DNA of 64,000 nt from Streptomyces liliiviolaceus (GTDB taxonomy: Bacteria; Actinomycetota; Actinomycetes; Streptomycetales; Streptomycetaceae), in the NCBI RefSeq assembly GCF_018070025.1, contig NZ_JAGPYQ010000001.1, forward strand, positions 5,952,001 through 6,016,000, written 5' to 3'. This document shows, piece by piece, positions 8,249-17,086 of this stretch. The translations under genes were made by a program, and so were the position numbers. Below the pieces are notes generated by a model, which saw only the letters and a program-made list of their open reading frames with translations, was not told the origin of the DNA and ran no database searches. Each line of letters begins with the position of its first letter. Positions within the stretch are counted from its first letter, which is position 1.

Positions 8249-9633
8249 CGTGCCGCTCCGTTCCCGGGGACGGCCGGGCCGGCCTCTGCCGTCCCGGGAG
8301 CGACCGGTCCGGCCGCTGTGGCCGGCCCGATCGGCAGCAGGGCGGTGACCGCGAAGTGTTCGCCGTCGCGGTGCCAGGTCAACTCGCCTTCGGCCACGCG
8401 CAGTCGCTCCCCCAGTGAAGGCAGCCCGGTGCCCCGGGCCGGGTGCCGGGCGGTGTCCGGTGGCTCGTCGGCGCCGTCGTTGCTCACCCGCAGCCGGGCG
8501 AGGCCGCCGGTGACCCGGTAGTCGACCTCCGCGTGCCGGGCCCGGCTGTGCCGGAGCACGTTGGTGGTGGCCTCCCGCATCACCAGGCCCAGCAGATGGC
8601 GTACCGGCTCGGGAAGTCCGTCGGCGGCCGTCGTCCGTTCGAGGGTCGTGCGCGCGTCGATGCCCGCGGCGGCGAGTACGCGGGTCGCGTTGGTGATCTC
8701 GTCGTCCAGGGTCGTCCGCCGGTAGCCCTGCACCACGGCCCTCGTGTCGCTCAGCGTGTCGGCGGCCAGCTGCCGCACCTCGCGCATCTCGGCGGCGGCG
8801 CGCTCCGGGTCGGCGTCCACCAGCCGTTCCGCCAACTCGCTTTTCAGGGCGATGACTTGAAGGTGATGTCCCTGGATGTCGTGCAGGTCTGCGGCGAACC
8901 TGAGCCGCTCGTCCTTCACCGCCAGCTCCGCCTCCAGCCGACGCGCCTCGTCGAGGCGCCGCGCGGTGTCCCAGGCCCACAGGGGGCCGAGCAGCACCCA
9001 GACGGTGAACGCGACCAGCCCGGCCGGGAAGAGCGCGGCGTGCGCCAACTCGCCGTCCTGGGCGGCCAGGCTGACGACAGCGCCGGGCAGGAGCGCGAAG
9101 AGCACCGAACCGATGATCAGCGGCCGTCTGGCCCGCGGTGCGAGGTAGGTCGCGACGATCGCCACCACCGTGGCGGGCGCCACCGCCCACAGCCCGTAGT
9201 TGCGTACGGCGAGCGCGCACACGGCCAGCACGGTCCCGGCCGCGCACGCGGTGATCAGCCAGCCCACGGGCGGCCCCGCGCCGGGGCTCATGCCCGCTTC
9301 GGGGCTCGCGCCCGCCCCGGGGCTCGCGTCCGCCCCGGGGCTCGCGTCCGCCCCGGGGCTCGCGTCCGCCCTGGGGCTCGCGTCCGCCCTGGGGAGGAGT
9401 GCCAGCCGGCGGGTGAGGAGCACCACGCTCGCCACCACCTCGACCGCCAGCGCGACGGCGGCCGGGCCCCGGGCCCAGCGGGAGACGTCCTCGTCGAGGA
9501 TCCACTCCCCGACGAAGAGAAGCTGGACGCCGGCGGCCATGCCCGGCACGGTCCACCACGTGTGGCGCCGGAGCCCGGTCAGTCCGGTCGGTCCGGTCGG
9601 TCCGGTCCCGTGAGCGTTCTCCCCGTCCCGCAT
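8245..9633 (-). CDS. DesK-type sensor histidine kinase
   Basis: 462 residues. The N-terminal half has about five to six TM segments, the C-terminal half the HisKA_3 dimerisation helix with phosphoacceptor His in LHDIQGHHLQVI and an HATPase domain (EATTNVLRHSRARHA, GTGLPSLGERL). Between TM segments, about residues 80-114, lies an Ala-Asp-Ala-Ser-Pro-Gly hexapeptide repeat encoded by an 18-bp tandem repeat. ATG 9633 is the first start, but no clear ribosome-binding site precedes it and an in-frame Met lies about 30 residues downstream. The kinase gene comes first in the minus-strand operon. Confidence 0.9.
   Translation of the reverse strand: MRDGENAHGTGPTGPTGLTGLRRHTWWTVPGMAAGVQLLFVGEWILDEDVSRWARGPAAVALAVEVVASVVLLTRRLALLPRADASPRADASPGADASPGADASPGAGASPEAGMSPGAGPPVGWLITACAAGTVLAVCALAVRNYGLWAVAPATVVAIVATYLAPRARRPLIIGSVLFALLPGAVVSLAAQDGELAHAALFPAGLVAFTVWVLLGPLWAWDTARRLDEARRLEAELAVKDERLRFAADLHDIQGHHLQVIALKSELAERLVDADPERAAAEMREVRQLAADTLSDTRAVVQGYRRTTLDDEITNATRVLAAAGIDARTTLERTTAADGLPEPVRHLLGLVMREATTNVLRHSRARHAEVDYRVTGGLARLRVSNDGADEPPDTARHPARGTGLPSLGERLRVAEGELTWHRDGEHFAVTALLPIGPATAAGPVAPGTAEAGPAVPGNGAAR
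9291..9394. repeat. 18-bp tandem repeat inside the kinase gene
   Basis: About five and a half copies of a unit like gcgtccgccccggggctc, diverging at the ends, keep the reading frame and encode repeated ADASPG hexapeptides in the kinase. Copy number could vary between strains without breaking the frame. Confidence 0.85.
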
Positions 9634-9692
9634 CCGGCCATTGTCGCCGACACGGGCCCGTCGGGCGGAGTGTCGTCACGGCCCGTCCCGAC

Positions 9693-9706
9693 ATGACAGA
9701 TGTCAT
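9693..9706. promoter_or_regulatory. Palindromic operator between kinase and membrane-protein genes
   Basis: ATGACA-ga-TGTCAT is a perfect 6+2+6 palindrome, and a further half-site gTGACA follows at about 9715-9720. It lies in the divergent region, 137 bp before the membrane-protein start. TGACA/TGTCA half-sites of this kind are common targets of NarL-type regulators; binding by the adjacent regulator is inferred. Confidence 0.5.
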
Positions 9707-9829
9707 CCGCGCACGTGACAACTCCACCTGTGCGCATACGGGTTCGGCACTACTGGCGGCTGACCGGTCCGGCGCAGTGTGAAGGCGTCGAAAACCTCCT
9801 GCCCGTACGTCCCACCACCTGGAGTCGCC

Positions 9830-10468
9830 ATGACCGCCACGTCCACCGCGACCGCCCCCATCGACCCGGAACCCGACACGGCGTCCGGCAGGACGTCGCC
9901 GTGGTGGCGGCCCGCCGAACTGCTCAAGCGGCGCTGGCCGACGTTCCTGGCCGTGGCGCTCGTGCTCCTCATGTCGGCCGACGGCGGCTCGGGCGATCCG
10001 GCCGACAGCGTGAGCGCGTTCGGGGACGCCCTGCCCCTCCTGCCGCTGCTGTACGTGATCACCCATCAGCTCGGTCGGCCACGGGCGACCTGGCCCGTGC
10101 TGGGGCTGGGCCTCGCCGTCGTGGTGGGCCTGCGGGCGCAGGACCTGGTCTCGCAGCCCGTCGCGCTGGTCACGCTCGCCCTGGCGGTCCTGGTGTGGGG
10201 CGCGGTGCGCGGAACTCCGCACGGGCGGACCGTCTTCGGGGTGCAGGCCGCGGGGACACTCGTCTTCGGCGCGCTCGCCCTGGTGGGTCTGGCGGTCGAC
10301 CCCGACCTGGGCCGTTACCTCGTGGCGGCCGGCTGGTTCTTCCACGGCGTCTGGGACTTCGTCCACCTCAGGCATAGCAGGCTCGACCAGGTCGTCTCCC
10401 CCACGTTCGCGGAGTGGTGCGCGGTGGTGGACGTCCTGGTCGCCGTGCAACTGCTCTTCCTGCTGTGA
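9830..10468 (+). CDS. Multispanning membrane protein of unknown function
   Basis: 212 residues with six to seven hydrophobic segments starting near residue 45, after a hydrophilic Thr/Pro-rich N-terminus. Aromatic and His residues cluster in the sixth segment (AAGWFFHGVWDFVHLRH), which could bind a ligand or metal. I chose ATG 9830 because GGAG lies 5 nt upstream; a GTG at 9779 is in frame without a ribosome-binding site. I do not recognise a family. It is transcribed away from the two-component system and is the obvious candidate target of that regulator. Confidence 0.75.
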   Translation: MTATSTATAPIDPEPDTASGRTSPWWRPAELLKRRWPTFLAVALVLLMSADGGSGDPADSVSAFGDALPLLPLLYVITHQLGRPRATWPVLGLGLAVVVGLRAQDLVSQPVALVTLALAVLVWGAVRGTPHGRTVFGVQAAGTLVFGALALVGLAVDPDLGRYLVAAGWFFHGVWDFVHLRHSRLDQVVSPTFAEWCAVVDVLVAVQLLFLL

Positions 10469-10505
10469 GTGACTGTGCGTGCCGGTCAGTGCCGGTCAGT
10501 GCCGC

Positions 10506-11081
10506 TCAGCGGAAGTCCACCTCCACCGGGTCCGCCACCACGCTCGTACGGGGCACTCGCGCGACGAGGGCCAGAAGGTCCTCCCGCGCGCTGCCGACGG
10601 GCACGCCGAAGCCGCCCAGCCAGTCCTCCAGCCGGGCGGCGTCGGTGTCGAGCGTGAGGGTGTAGCGGTAGCGGCCGGGTCGTCGGGGGGCGAAGTGCGC
10701 GAAGGTCATGAGGGGCAGGCAGCCGGGGCCCGAGGTCGGGTCCCACGACTCGCCCGGCGCCAGTGTGCGCAGGTCCGCCGGGCGCAGCGGGCCGACGAGG
10801 GGGTCCTCGGCCGGTGCGGGGGACGCCACGACGGCGCCGGACCCGGCGGAACCTGCGTCCTCGCCCCCGCCCCCGACGTCTCCCTCCCCCTCACCTTCAC
10901 CTTCACCGGCTCGCGTGATCGTCGGTCGGTAGCGCGGGAAGCGCAGTCCGTTCTCGGAGCCGTCGAGCACTCCCGCGATCCACAGGTGATGGCCGCCGGT
11001 GTTGCGGAGCTCCACCCGCACGGGGGCCGGGAGGCCGAGGGGCTGGGGCCCGCTCGGCCCGTACAGGACGAGGTCGATCAC
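10506..11081 (-). CDS. Conserved protein of unknown function beside the metzincin-like protease
   Basis: 191 residues, no signal peptide and no TM. The first 50 residues and the last 80 look like beta-sandwich segments; between them is a low-complexity Gly/Glu/Ala spacer (GEGEGEGEGD). The phrases PVRVELRNTGG and RPGRYRYTLTLDTD resemble the Ig-like part of the protease encoded just upstream ([26 protein letters not shown]), so the two may share a fold. GTG 11081 is chosen because aggaaggaag lies 7 nt upstream. A hairpin separates the two genes, so they may be transcribed separately. Confidence 0.7.
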   Translation of the reverse strand: MIDLVLYGPSGPQPLGLPAPVRVELRNTGGHHLWIAGVLDGSENGLRFPRYRPTITRAGEGEGEGEGDVGGGGEDAGSAGSGAVVASPAPAEDPLVGPLRPADLRTLAPGESWDPTSGPGCLPLMTFAHFAPRRPGRYRYTLTLDTDAARLEDWLGGFGVPVGSAREDLLALVARVPRTSVVADPVEVDFR

Positions 11082-11148
11082 GCGACGGCTTCCTTCCTGT
11101 GGCCGTACCTGAACCCGTTCGCACAGTTGTACCGTCCCGGGGACCGGA

Positions 11149-11189
11149 AAGGGCGCTCACGGGCAGAGGGGTGTCCCGTGAGCGCCCTT
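11149..11189 (-). terminator. Terminator after the metzincin-like protease gene
   Basis: A perfect 15-bp stem (11149-11163 with 11175-11189, sequence aagggcgctcacggg) with an 11-nt loop sits 22 bp past the protease stop on the minus strand. A run of two T residues only follows, as is usual in this genus. Confidence 0.75.
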
Positions 11190-11210
11190 CCGGGCGCGGG
11201 CCGGCCGGGG

Positions 11211-13463
11211 TCAGCCGCCGAACTCCTCGGTGAGCCGCGCCTTCGTGGAATCGACCTGGTCGCGTACGGCGTCCTTGACGAACGGCTTGAACGCGGGTGT
11301 GTCGAAGTGCCGGACCAGCCGGTCGAGCGTGGTGTTGGCCTCTTCGAGGTCGCCCTGGCGGGCGTAGGCGCGGGCGAGGCGCCGTGAGGCCAGGTTGAGC
11401 GTCAGGTTGTCGACGCCCTTGCCCTGCTGGGAGACCTTCACGACCTGGGCGAGCTGTTCGATCCCGGACTTGGGGTCCGGGGGCCGTACGGTCAGTTCGG
11501 TCTTGTCCGGGCTCAGGCTCTTGAACTCGTGCTCGAAGTTGAGGCCCTTGGCGAGGCGCGCGTACACGGCGAAGGGGTGGGTGCCGTGCCGCTCGATGAC
11601 CTCCTGGAGCGCGTCGTTGCCGGACCGCAGTGACGGCGAGTCGGAGCCGCGCAGGGCGAGGATCTTGCCCTGTTCCTCCCCCATCATCAGCTCGGCGAGC
11701 CGGAGGTCGGCCTGGCTGACCGGATGCCGTACGTCGAGCCGCAGCACCGGCGAGACGATCCGGGACCCGTCGGAGGCCAGGTAGGCGGCCCGCAGCTGGT
11801 AGGTGCCCGGCTGCTGGAAGTAGTGCCCGTCGCGGCCGTAGCCGATGTAGGCGCTGCTGTAGATCGCGGGCCGGCCGGCGTCCAGGCGCACGGTCTGGTC
11901 CTGGTCGACGCAGCGGCGCAGCAGCGGCCGGTAGAGCACGGTACGTCCGGAGGGCTGCCGGATGGCGATGCTGACGAGTTCGTCGTCCGGGTGGAGGTGG
12001 TTGTGGGTGGCACGGCCTCGCAGGTCGGTCGTCTCCAACTTCAGCTCCACGACCACCGGTTCGCCGAAAGCGAGGCCGCTCTTGTCGGCGCGCAGACCGA
12101 GGCGCAGGCCGGACTCGTCGGTGAGGGGCTCGTCGAAGAGTGCCGGTTCGACATCGGCGGCACCGGTGGCGAACGCGTTGGCGCCCATGACGACGTCCCG
12201 GTAGAAGCCGTGCCGCAGATGCATCTGCTCGTTGTCGGTGAACTGGAAGGGGAAGGCGCCCCAGTAGGCGGCCGCTCCGCCGTTCCCGTTCAACGGCTGG
12301 TAGTTCTGCGGGTAGTTCATCCACGACAGGTCCGCGAAGCCGTTGTTGCCGCCGAGCGGGGCCGGCGGCGTGGCCAGGTTCTTCTGCCAGGAGTGCAGCA
12401 GGTTGAAGGCATGGCCGATCTCATGGACGTACGTGCGCAGCATGGCGCGTTGTTCTTCGGGGCCGGCGCCCTGGATCAGGTCGTAGAAGACCGCGCAGCC
12501 CTGTCGCTGGAAGGAGTCGGCAGCGTCGAACATGATGCCGCGCACGCCCGCCATGCCTTCGTAGCTGCTGGCGACCAGCAGCCACAGTTTCCACTGCGGG
12601 GCGTTGCGCCAGAGGCTGAAGTTGGTCTCCATGGCGGCGTGGAGTTCGGTGTTGGTCCAGCCGTTCTGGCTGTTCGCGATGACGTTCGCGGTGCCGGAGA
12701 CCAGCAGCTCGATACCGGCCTCGGCGTAGGCCCGCGGCACGGTGAGGATCCGGGCGGGGCTGTTGGCGGGCTGCGGCAGCGATCCGGTGTCGTACGAGAG
12801 GAAGGGCACGGCCCCGGTGACGGAGTCCTGCTCCCACTCGACGGTACGGAAGTGCGGCGAGACGTACGGGCAGACGTAGGTGGCACCCAACTGGCTTGGC
12901 GGGCGCAGGAATTCGACGGTCGCGGCGCCGGGCCGCTGGTTCGTCCTGCTGCGCGGGACGGTGACCCGCACGAGTGTGTACGCGGTCTGCCAGGTGTAGG
13001 AGGCGATTCCCCTGATGACGACCTGGGTCGAAGTCCAGGAGACGGAGGGCGCGTCCACGACGAACGAGCCGAAGTACGCCTGCGTACCGCCGCCCGTGCT
13101 GGAGAAGTCGCCGCTGACCTTCCGCAGGACCTTCGGGCCGCCGGGGACGCTGTCGACGTCCACGCGCAGGGTCAGTTCGTAGCCGCCGCTGATGCCGCGG
13201 TAGCGGCCGCGGGTGGGGCGGTGGGCCGGGAGTGCGGCACCGGACTCGGCGCGGGCGGCCGGTCCGCCGGCGGGCTGACGCTGCTCCGTGCCGCGTTCCG
13301 TGCCGTCCGCCGTGGCGCGTTCCGTCGCGCCCGCTTCGGTGGCGTACTCGCCCCGGTCGCTCTCCTGACCGCTCTCCCACTCCTCGGGGAAAGAGGTGTC
13401 GGCCAGGGGTGTCGCCGAGAAGTCGGCCGTCCCCGTCGTCGGGTCTCCGCTGGCTGTTGACAT
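11211..13463 (-). CDS. Large metzincin-like metalloprotease without signal peptide
   Basis: 750 residues. Residues 1-85 are hydrophilic and rich in Glu, Thr and Ala, with no signal peptide or TM. A beta-rich region follows, then the zinc site [11 protein letters not shown] at 347-357, a metzincin HExxHxxGxxH motif with Asn in place of Gly, and a likely Met-turn SWMNYP. The region around 480-560 looks Ig-like ([19 protein letters not shown]). The last 170 residues are helical and TPR-like ([34 protein letters not shown]). The protein may act in the cytoplasm or leave by a non-Sec route. Start ATG 13463 is unambiguous. Confidence 0.78.
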   Translation of the reverse strand: MSTASGDPTTGTADFSATPLADTSFPEEWESGQESDRGEYATEAGATERATADGTERGTEQRQPAGGPAARAESGAALPAHRPTRGRYRGISGGYELTLRVDVDSVPGGPKVLRKVSGDFSSTGGGTQAYFGSFVVDAPSVSWTSTQVVIRGIASYTWQTAYTLVRVTVPRSRTNQRPGAATVEFLRPPSQLGATYVCPYVSPHFRTVEWEQDSVTGAVPFLSYDTGSLPQPANSPARILTVPRAYAEAGIELLVSGTANVIANSQNGWTNTELHAAMETNFSLWRNAPQWKLWLLVASSYEGMAGVRGIMFDAADSFQRQGCAVFYDLIQGAGPEEQRAMLRTYVHEIGHAFNLLHSWQKNLATPPAPLGGNNGFADLSWMNYPQNYQPLNGNGGAAAYWGAFPFQFTDNEQMHLRHGFYRDVVMGANAFATGAADVEPALFDEPLTDESGLRLGLRADKSGLAFGEPVVVELKLETTDLRGRATHNHLHPDDELVSIAIRQPSGRTVLYRPLLRRCVDQDQTVRLDAGRPAIYSSAYIGYGRDGHYFQQPGTYQLRAAYLASDGSRIVSPVLRLDVRHPVSQADLRLAELMMGEEQGKILALRGSDSPSLRSGNDALQEVIERHGTHPFAVYARLAKGLNFEHEFKSLSPDKTELTVRPPDPKSGIEQLAQVVKVSQQGKGVDNLTLNLASRRLARAYARQGDLEEANTTLDRLVRHFDTPAFKPFVKDAVRDQVDSTKARLTEEFGG

Positions 13464-13501
13464 GGCGACAAGCCCTCCGTTCGCTCGACACGCCGTGCAA
13501 C

Positions 13502-13526
13502 GGGTGGCGTCCGCGCGACGCCACCC
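13502..13526. promoter_or_regulatory. Inverted repeat upstream of the metzincin-like gene
   Basis: gggtggcgtc and gacgccaccc form a perfect 10-bp inverted repeat around cgcgc, 39 bp before the protease start in the 270-bp divergent region with the alcohol dehydrogenase gene. It may be an operator or a 5' leader hairpin. The rest of this intergenic stretch shows no feature I can name. Confidence 0.35.
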
Positions 13527-13733
13527 TGGTCCCGACCGGCCGGAAGGACTGGTGCGAGCACGTTGGCACCGCGCCCGCGCCGCGTCAACGATCCTTTCCG
13601 TTGTCCCGCAGAAATACGACGGGACCGTCCGACGGCTGGTTCTGCAGGTGAAAGCGGTTCGTCAGGAGGTGTCTGCGCCCCCACTCACGCCACGTCCAGG
13701 GCGTCACGCGGACTCTCCTCGCAGAATGGGGAC

Positions 13734-14819
13734 ATGACTGGGGACGTGATGGGCGACGTGACTGCGGACACGGGCACGATGTACGCCTGGGAGGTGGCCG
13801 AGCCAGGCCCGGTCGAGAGCGGGGCGGTCGAGAGCGGGCCGCTGCGGCTCGTCGAGAAACCGGTGCCCGTGCCGGGCCCCGACGAACTCCTCGTCCGCGT
13901 CGGCGCCTGCGGTGTGTGCCGCACGGATCTGCATGTCGCCGAGGGCGATCTGCCGGTGCGCCGGGCGCGGGTGACACCCGGTCACGAGGTCGTCGGGCGG
14001 GTGGCGGGGATGGGTGCGGAGGTCACCGGGCACAGCGTCGGCGACCGGGTCGGGGTGGCCTGGCTGCGCCGTACCGACGGCACCTGCGCCTACTGTCTGC
14101 GCGGGGCGGAGAACCTCTGCCCGGACTCCCGCTACACCGGCTGGGACACCGACGGCGGCTACGCCCAGTACACGACCGTGCCGGCCGCCTTCGCCCACCC
14201 GCTGCCCGACGGCCTCGACGGCCTCGACGACATCGCGCTGGCCCCGCTGCTGTGCGCGGGCATCATCGGACACCGCGCACTGCTCCGCGCCGCCCTGCCG
14301 CCCGGCGGGCGCCTGGGCCTGTACGGGTTCGGGGGCAGCGCCCACCTCTGCGCGCAGGTGGCGCTCGCGCAGGGCGCGACCGTGCATGTGCTGACCCGGG
14401 ATCCGGCCGCCCGGCGACTGGCCCTCGACCTGGGCGCCGCGTCGGCGGCGGGGGCGTACGACGCGCCTCCGGAGCCGCTGGACAGCGCGATCCTCTTCGC
14501 TCCGGTCGGCGATCTGGTGCCCGTGGCACTGCGCGCCCTGGACCGGGGCGGGGTCCTCTCGATCGCGGGCATCCACCTCAGTGACGTGCCGTCGCTCGAC
14601 TACGAACGCGAGTTGTTCTACGAGAAGGAGATCCGCAGCGTCACGTCCAACACCCGTGCGGACGCCCGGGACTTCCTGGCCCTCGCGGAGCGCCACGGGG
14701 TACGTGCCACGACCCATCCGTATCCGATGTCGCAGGCCCCGGAGGCGCTGAAGGACCTCAAGGCGGGCCGCTTCGACGGGGCGGCCGTCCTGGTCGACGA
14801 CGGCGGCCCCTGGCGCTGA
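13734..14819 (+). CDS. Zinc-type alcohol dehydrogenase family protein
   Basis: 361 residues of the medium-chain dehydrogenase family. The catalytic zinc region is intact ([11 protein letters not shown] and TPGHEVVG). The structural zinc loop reads [16 protein letters not shown]: the first of the four usual cysteines is replaced by Asp. The nucleotide fold is [22 protein letters not shown]. The C-terminus [16 protein letters not shown] is typical of AdhA/AdhP-like enzymes. It should oxidise alcohols or reduce aldehydes with NAD(P); the substrate is unknown. ATG 13734 and ATG 13749 are both possible starts, each near a GGGGA. Confidence 0.85.
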   Translation: MTGDVMGDVTADTGTMYAWEVAEPGPVESGAVESGPLRLVEKPVPVPGPDELLVRVGACGVCRTDLHVAEGDLPVRRARVTPGHEVVGRVAGMGAEVTGHSVGDRVGVAWLRRTDGTCAYCLRGAENLCPDSRYTGWDTDGGYAQYTTVPAAFAHPLPDGLDGLDDIALAPLLCAGIIGHRALLRAALPPGGRLGLYGFGGSAHLCAQVALAQGATVHVLTRDPAARRLALDLGAASAAGAYDAPPEPLDSAILFAPVGDLVPVALRALDRGGVLSIAGIHLSDVPSLDYERELFYEKEIRSVTSNTRADARDFLALAERHGVRATTHPYPMSQAPEALKDLKAGRFDGAAVLVDDGGPWR

Positions 14820-14854
14820 GCCCATCCCGCTCCTCACGAGGACGGAGTTCCCCG

Positions 14855-15331
14855 ATGCGCTTCAGCCCCTTCGATCCCCACCACGCCTCCTTGGTGGCGA
14901 GTTGGCCGGCCACGTCGACGGAGGCGCTGATGTGGTGCGGAGCACGGGAGTTCCCGGTGACGCAGCGGACGGTCTCGGCATGGCAGCGGGAGCCGGACGT
15001 GGCGGCCTACGCCCTTGTGGCGGATGAACAGCCCTTCGCATACGGGGAGTTGTGGCTCGACGCCGAGGAGGACGAGGTCGAACTGGCTCGGATCATCGTG
15101 GCACCCGGGGTCCGCGGACGGGGCCTGGGCCGAATGCTGGTCCGGGGTCTGCTGGCGGAGGCGCTGCAGACGGGGCTCTCGGAGGTCTGCATGCGGGTCC
15201 ACCCGCGGAACACCCCAGCCCTGCGCTGCTACCGCGGAGCGGGCTTCGAACCGGTCGACGCGGAGTCGGCCGCGTCCTGGAACACGGGCCAGCCGGTCGA
15301 GTACGTCTGGCTGCGACACGGGCACGTCTGA
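14855..15331 (+). CDS. GNAT-family acetyltransferase
   Basis: 158 residues with the GNAT core: a central strand AYGELWLDAEEDEVELARIIVAP, then the acetyl-CoA loop VRGRGLGRMLVRGLLAEAL and a C-terminal half NTPALRCYRGAGFEPV. The start ATG has GGACGGAG 7 nt upstream. It follows the alcohol dehydrogenase by 35 bp and could be co-transcribed. The acceptor substrate cannot be told from sequence. Confidence 0.88.
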   Translation: MRFSPFDPHHASLVASWPATSTEALMWCGAREFPVTQRTVSAWQREPDVAAYALVADEQPFAYGELWLDAEEDEVELARIIVAPGVRGRGLGRMLVRGLLAEALQTGLSEVCMRVHPRNTPALRCYRGAGFEPVDAESAASWNTGQPVEYVWLRHGHV

Positions 15332-15501
15332 GGCGGGCGCGCGGGTCCGTTCGGGGTGCCGCACGGTAGCGGAACGTTGGTCCGGACGGGGGATTCCTGA
15401 CGTCGTATCAGCGGTGCGGCGCGTTTCCCATCGTCGGATGTGAAAGGGAGTCGGATGCACAACCGATTTGTACGACAATCATTCCGCTCGGAGGACTTCG
15501 T

Positions 15502-16113
15502 ATGCCCGCCTCACCGCTCACCCGCTCCGTCAGCGTCCGCACCGGCGCCGCAGCCCTCTCCACGGTCGCCCTCGCGGGCGCCGCCCTCCTCGGGGCACCG
15601 GCCGCCCACGCCGCCCCCGGCGACAACGGCGACGTCAAGATCCACGCGGAGACGACGTCCCCCACCGATCAGCGTACGGAGGCGAAGGTCTGCAAGTTCT
15701 ATCTGGCCGCCTTCAACTTCGACGGCGTGCAGGGGATCACGTGGACGATCGAGCCACAGCCGGCCGCCTCGGCCAGCGCCACGCTCAACGGCACCCTGAC
15801 CCTTCCGATCGGCACCGGCTACACGGACACGCTGGCGCTGCCGGACGGCCAGTACAAGCTCACCTGGAAGATCCTCGGCGGGTCGGGTGCGGGCAAGTCG
15901 AAGGTGTTCAAGGTCGACTGCAAGCCGGACGCGGCGGTCAAGCCGGACGCCAAGCCGCAGACCCCCAAGGGCGCCGTACCCGCGGGCGGCGGCGGTCTCG
16001 CGGAGACGCCGACCGTGTCGACGGTCGCCGCCGCCGGAGCGGTGGGCCTGGTCGGCGTGTCCGGCTTCGTCTACCTCCGGCAGCTGCGTCGCCGGTCCGA
16101 CGGTGCCGCGTAG
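15502..16113 (+). CDS. Secreted protein with atypical sortase-like C-terminal signal
   Basis: 203 residues. A signal peptide (AALSTVALAGAALLGAPAAHA) ends near residue 37. The mature part (about 38-140) is a small beta-rich domain with two Cys (VCKFYL and VDCKPD) that may pair. A Lys/Pro linker follows, then LAETP (166-170), a hydrophobic segment of about 20 residues and the tail RQLRRRSDGAA. This has the three parts of a cell-wall sorting signal, but the streptomycete LAxTG motif reads LAETP. The downstream gene is a sortase overlapping by 11 bp. GGAGGA upstream supports ATG 15502. Confidence 0.82.
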   Translation: MPASPLTRSVSVRTGAAALSTVALAGAALLGAPAAHAAPGDNGDVKIHAETTSPTDQRTEAKVCKFYLAAFNFDGVQGITWTIEPQPAASASATLNGTLTLPIGTGYTDTLALPDGQYKLTWKILGGSGAGKSKVFKVDCKPDAAVKPDAKPQTPKGAVPAGGGGLAETPTVSTVAAAGAVGLVGVSGFVYLRQLRRRSDGAA

Positions 16114-16984
16114 GCGCGCGCCCAGGCCCTGGTACCGCACGCGTGCCTACCGCCTGACGAGAACCGCGGTTCTGGCGTTCTCGCTGGTGATGGGCTGCAT
16201 CTGGTGGTCCGAGGACGACGGCCGGCCCGCTGGGCCGGCCGCCGCCCCGGCGGTGGAACCCGGGGACGCGAAGGCGTCCTCGGGTCCGCCCGCCGCCGCG
16301 GCACCGGAGCCCCGGCGCGCCCCCACTCCCGTACGACCCCCCGTCAGCCGTCCCAGCCCGCCGCCCCCTCCTCCCCCGCGACGCCCGTCGGCCCCGCCGC
16401 CTCCACCACCCCGGTCGTCCCAGCCACCCCGGCCGGCCGAGCCGGCTCGGCCACCACGGACATCCCGGCCGCCCCAACGCCCCAGGCCGGTCCAGCAGCC
16501 GCGCACGCTCGACCGTTCCAAGCCCACGAGCCTGAGCATCCCGGATCTCCGTCTGGAGGCCCCGGTCATCGGGCTGGGCCTTGACCGGCGCCGCCAGCTC
16601 ACCACCCCGCCGGTCGACAAGCCCAGACTGGCCGGCTGGTACGAGGGCGGGCCGTCACCGGGAGAGGCGGGCACCGCCGTGGTGGTCGGCCATCTGGACA
16701 CCCGTACCGGACCCGCCGTCTTCGCCGGCTTGAGCACCTTGAAACCCGGTCGGCTCGTCGAGGCCCGGCGCGCCGACGGACGTACGGCCGTCTACACGGT
16801 GGACGCCGTCCGCATGTACGCGAAGGCACGCTTCCCCAGCCGGGAGGTCTACGGCGCGCGAAAGCGTCCGGAGCTGCGGCTGATCACCTGCGGAGGCGTG
16901 TACGACCGGCGGTCCGGCTACAAGAGCAATGTCGTCGTCTTCGCCCATCTGACGAACACTCTGGAACCCTCCCGCCGCGCCTAG
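16103..16984 (+). CDS. Class E/F-type sortase
   Basis: 293 residues. Residues about 20-35 form a signal anchor, followed by a 90-residue Pro/Ala/Ser-rich linker reaching through the wall. The sortase domain begins near SIPDLRLEAPVIGLG; catalytic His is in VVVGHLDTRTGPAVF, Cys in LRLITCGG and Arg probably in YDRRSGYKSNVVVF. Size and motif order match actinobacterial class F (or short class E) sortases. The GTG start lies inside the end of the secreted-protein gene, an 11-bp overlap that ties the two together as enzyme and probable substrate. Confidence 0.85.
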   Translation: MPRRRAPRPWYRTRAYRLTRTAVLAFSLVMGCIWWSEDDGRPAGPAAAPAVEPGDAKASSGPPAAAAPEPRRAPTPVRPPVSRPSPPPPPPPRRPSAPPPPPPRSSQPPRPAEPARPPRTSRPPQRPRPVQQPRTLDRSKPTSLSIPDLRLEAPVIGLGLDRRRQLTTPPVDKPRLAGWYEGGPSPGEAGTAVVVGHLDTRTGPAVFAGLSTLKPGRLVEARRADGRTAVYTVDAVRMYAKARFPSREVYGARKRPELRLITCGGVYDRRSGYKSNVVVFAHLTNTLEPSRRA

Positions 16985-17086
16985 TTGTTGTCACCCGTGC
17001 CACACTCCTGCGGGGCGAGGGGGCAACGGGGCTGGGCCCTGTCGTCAAATTCCCGCCTGCCGGGCGAGGGACGGGGCCGTTTCGGT

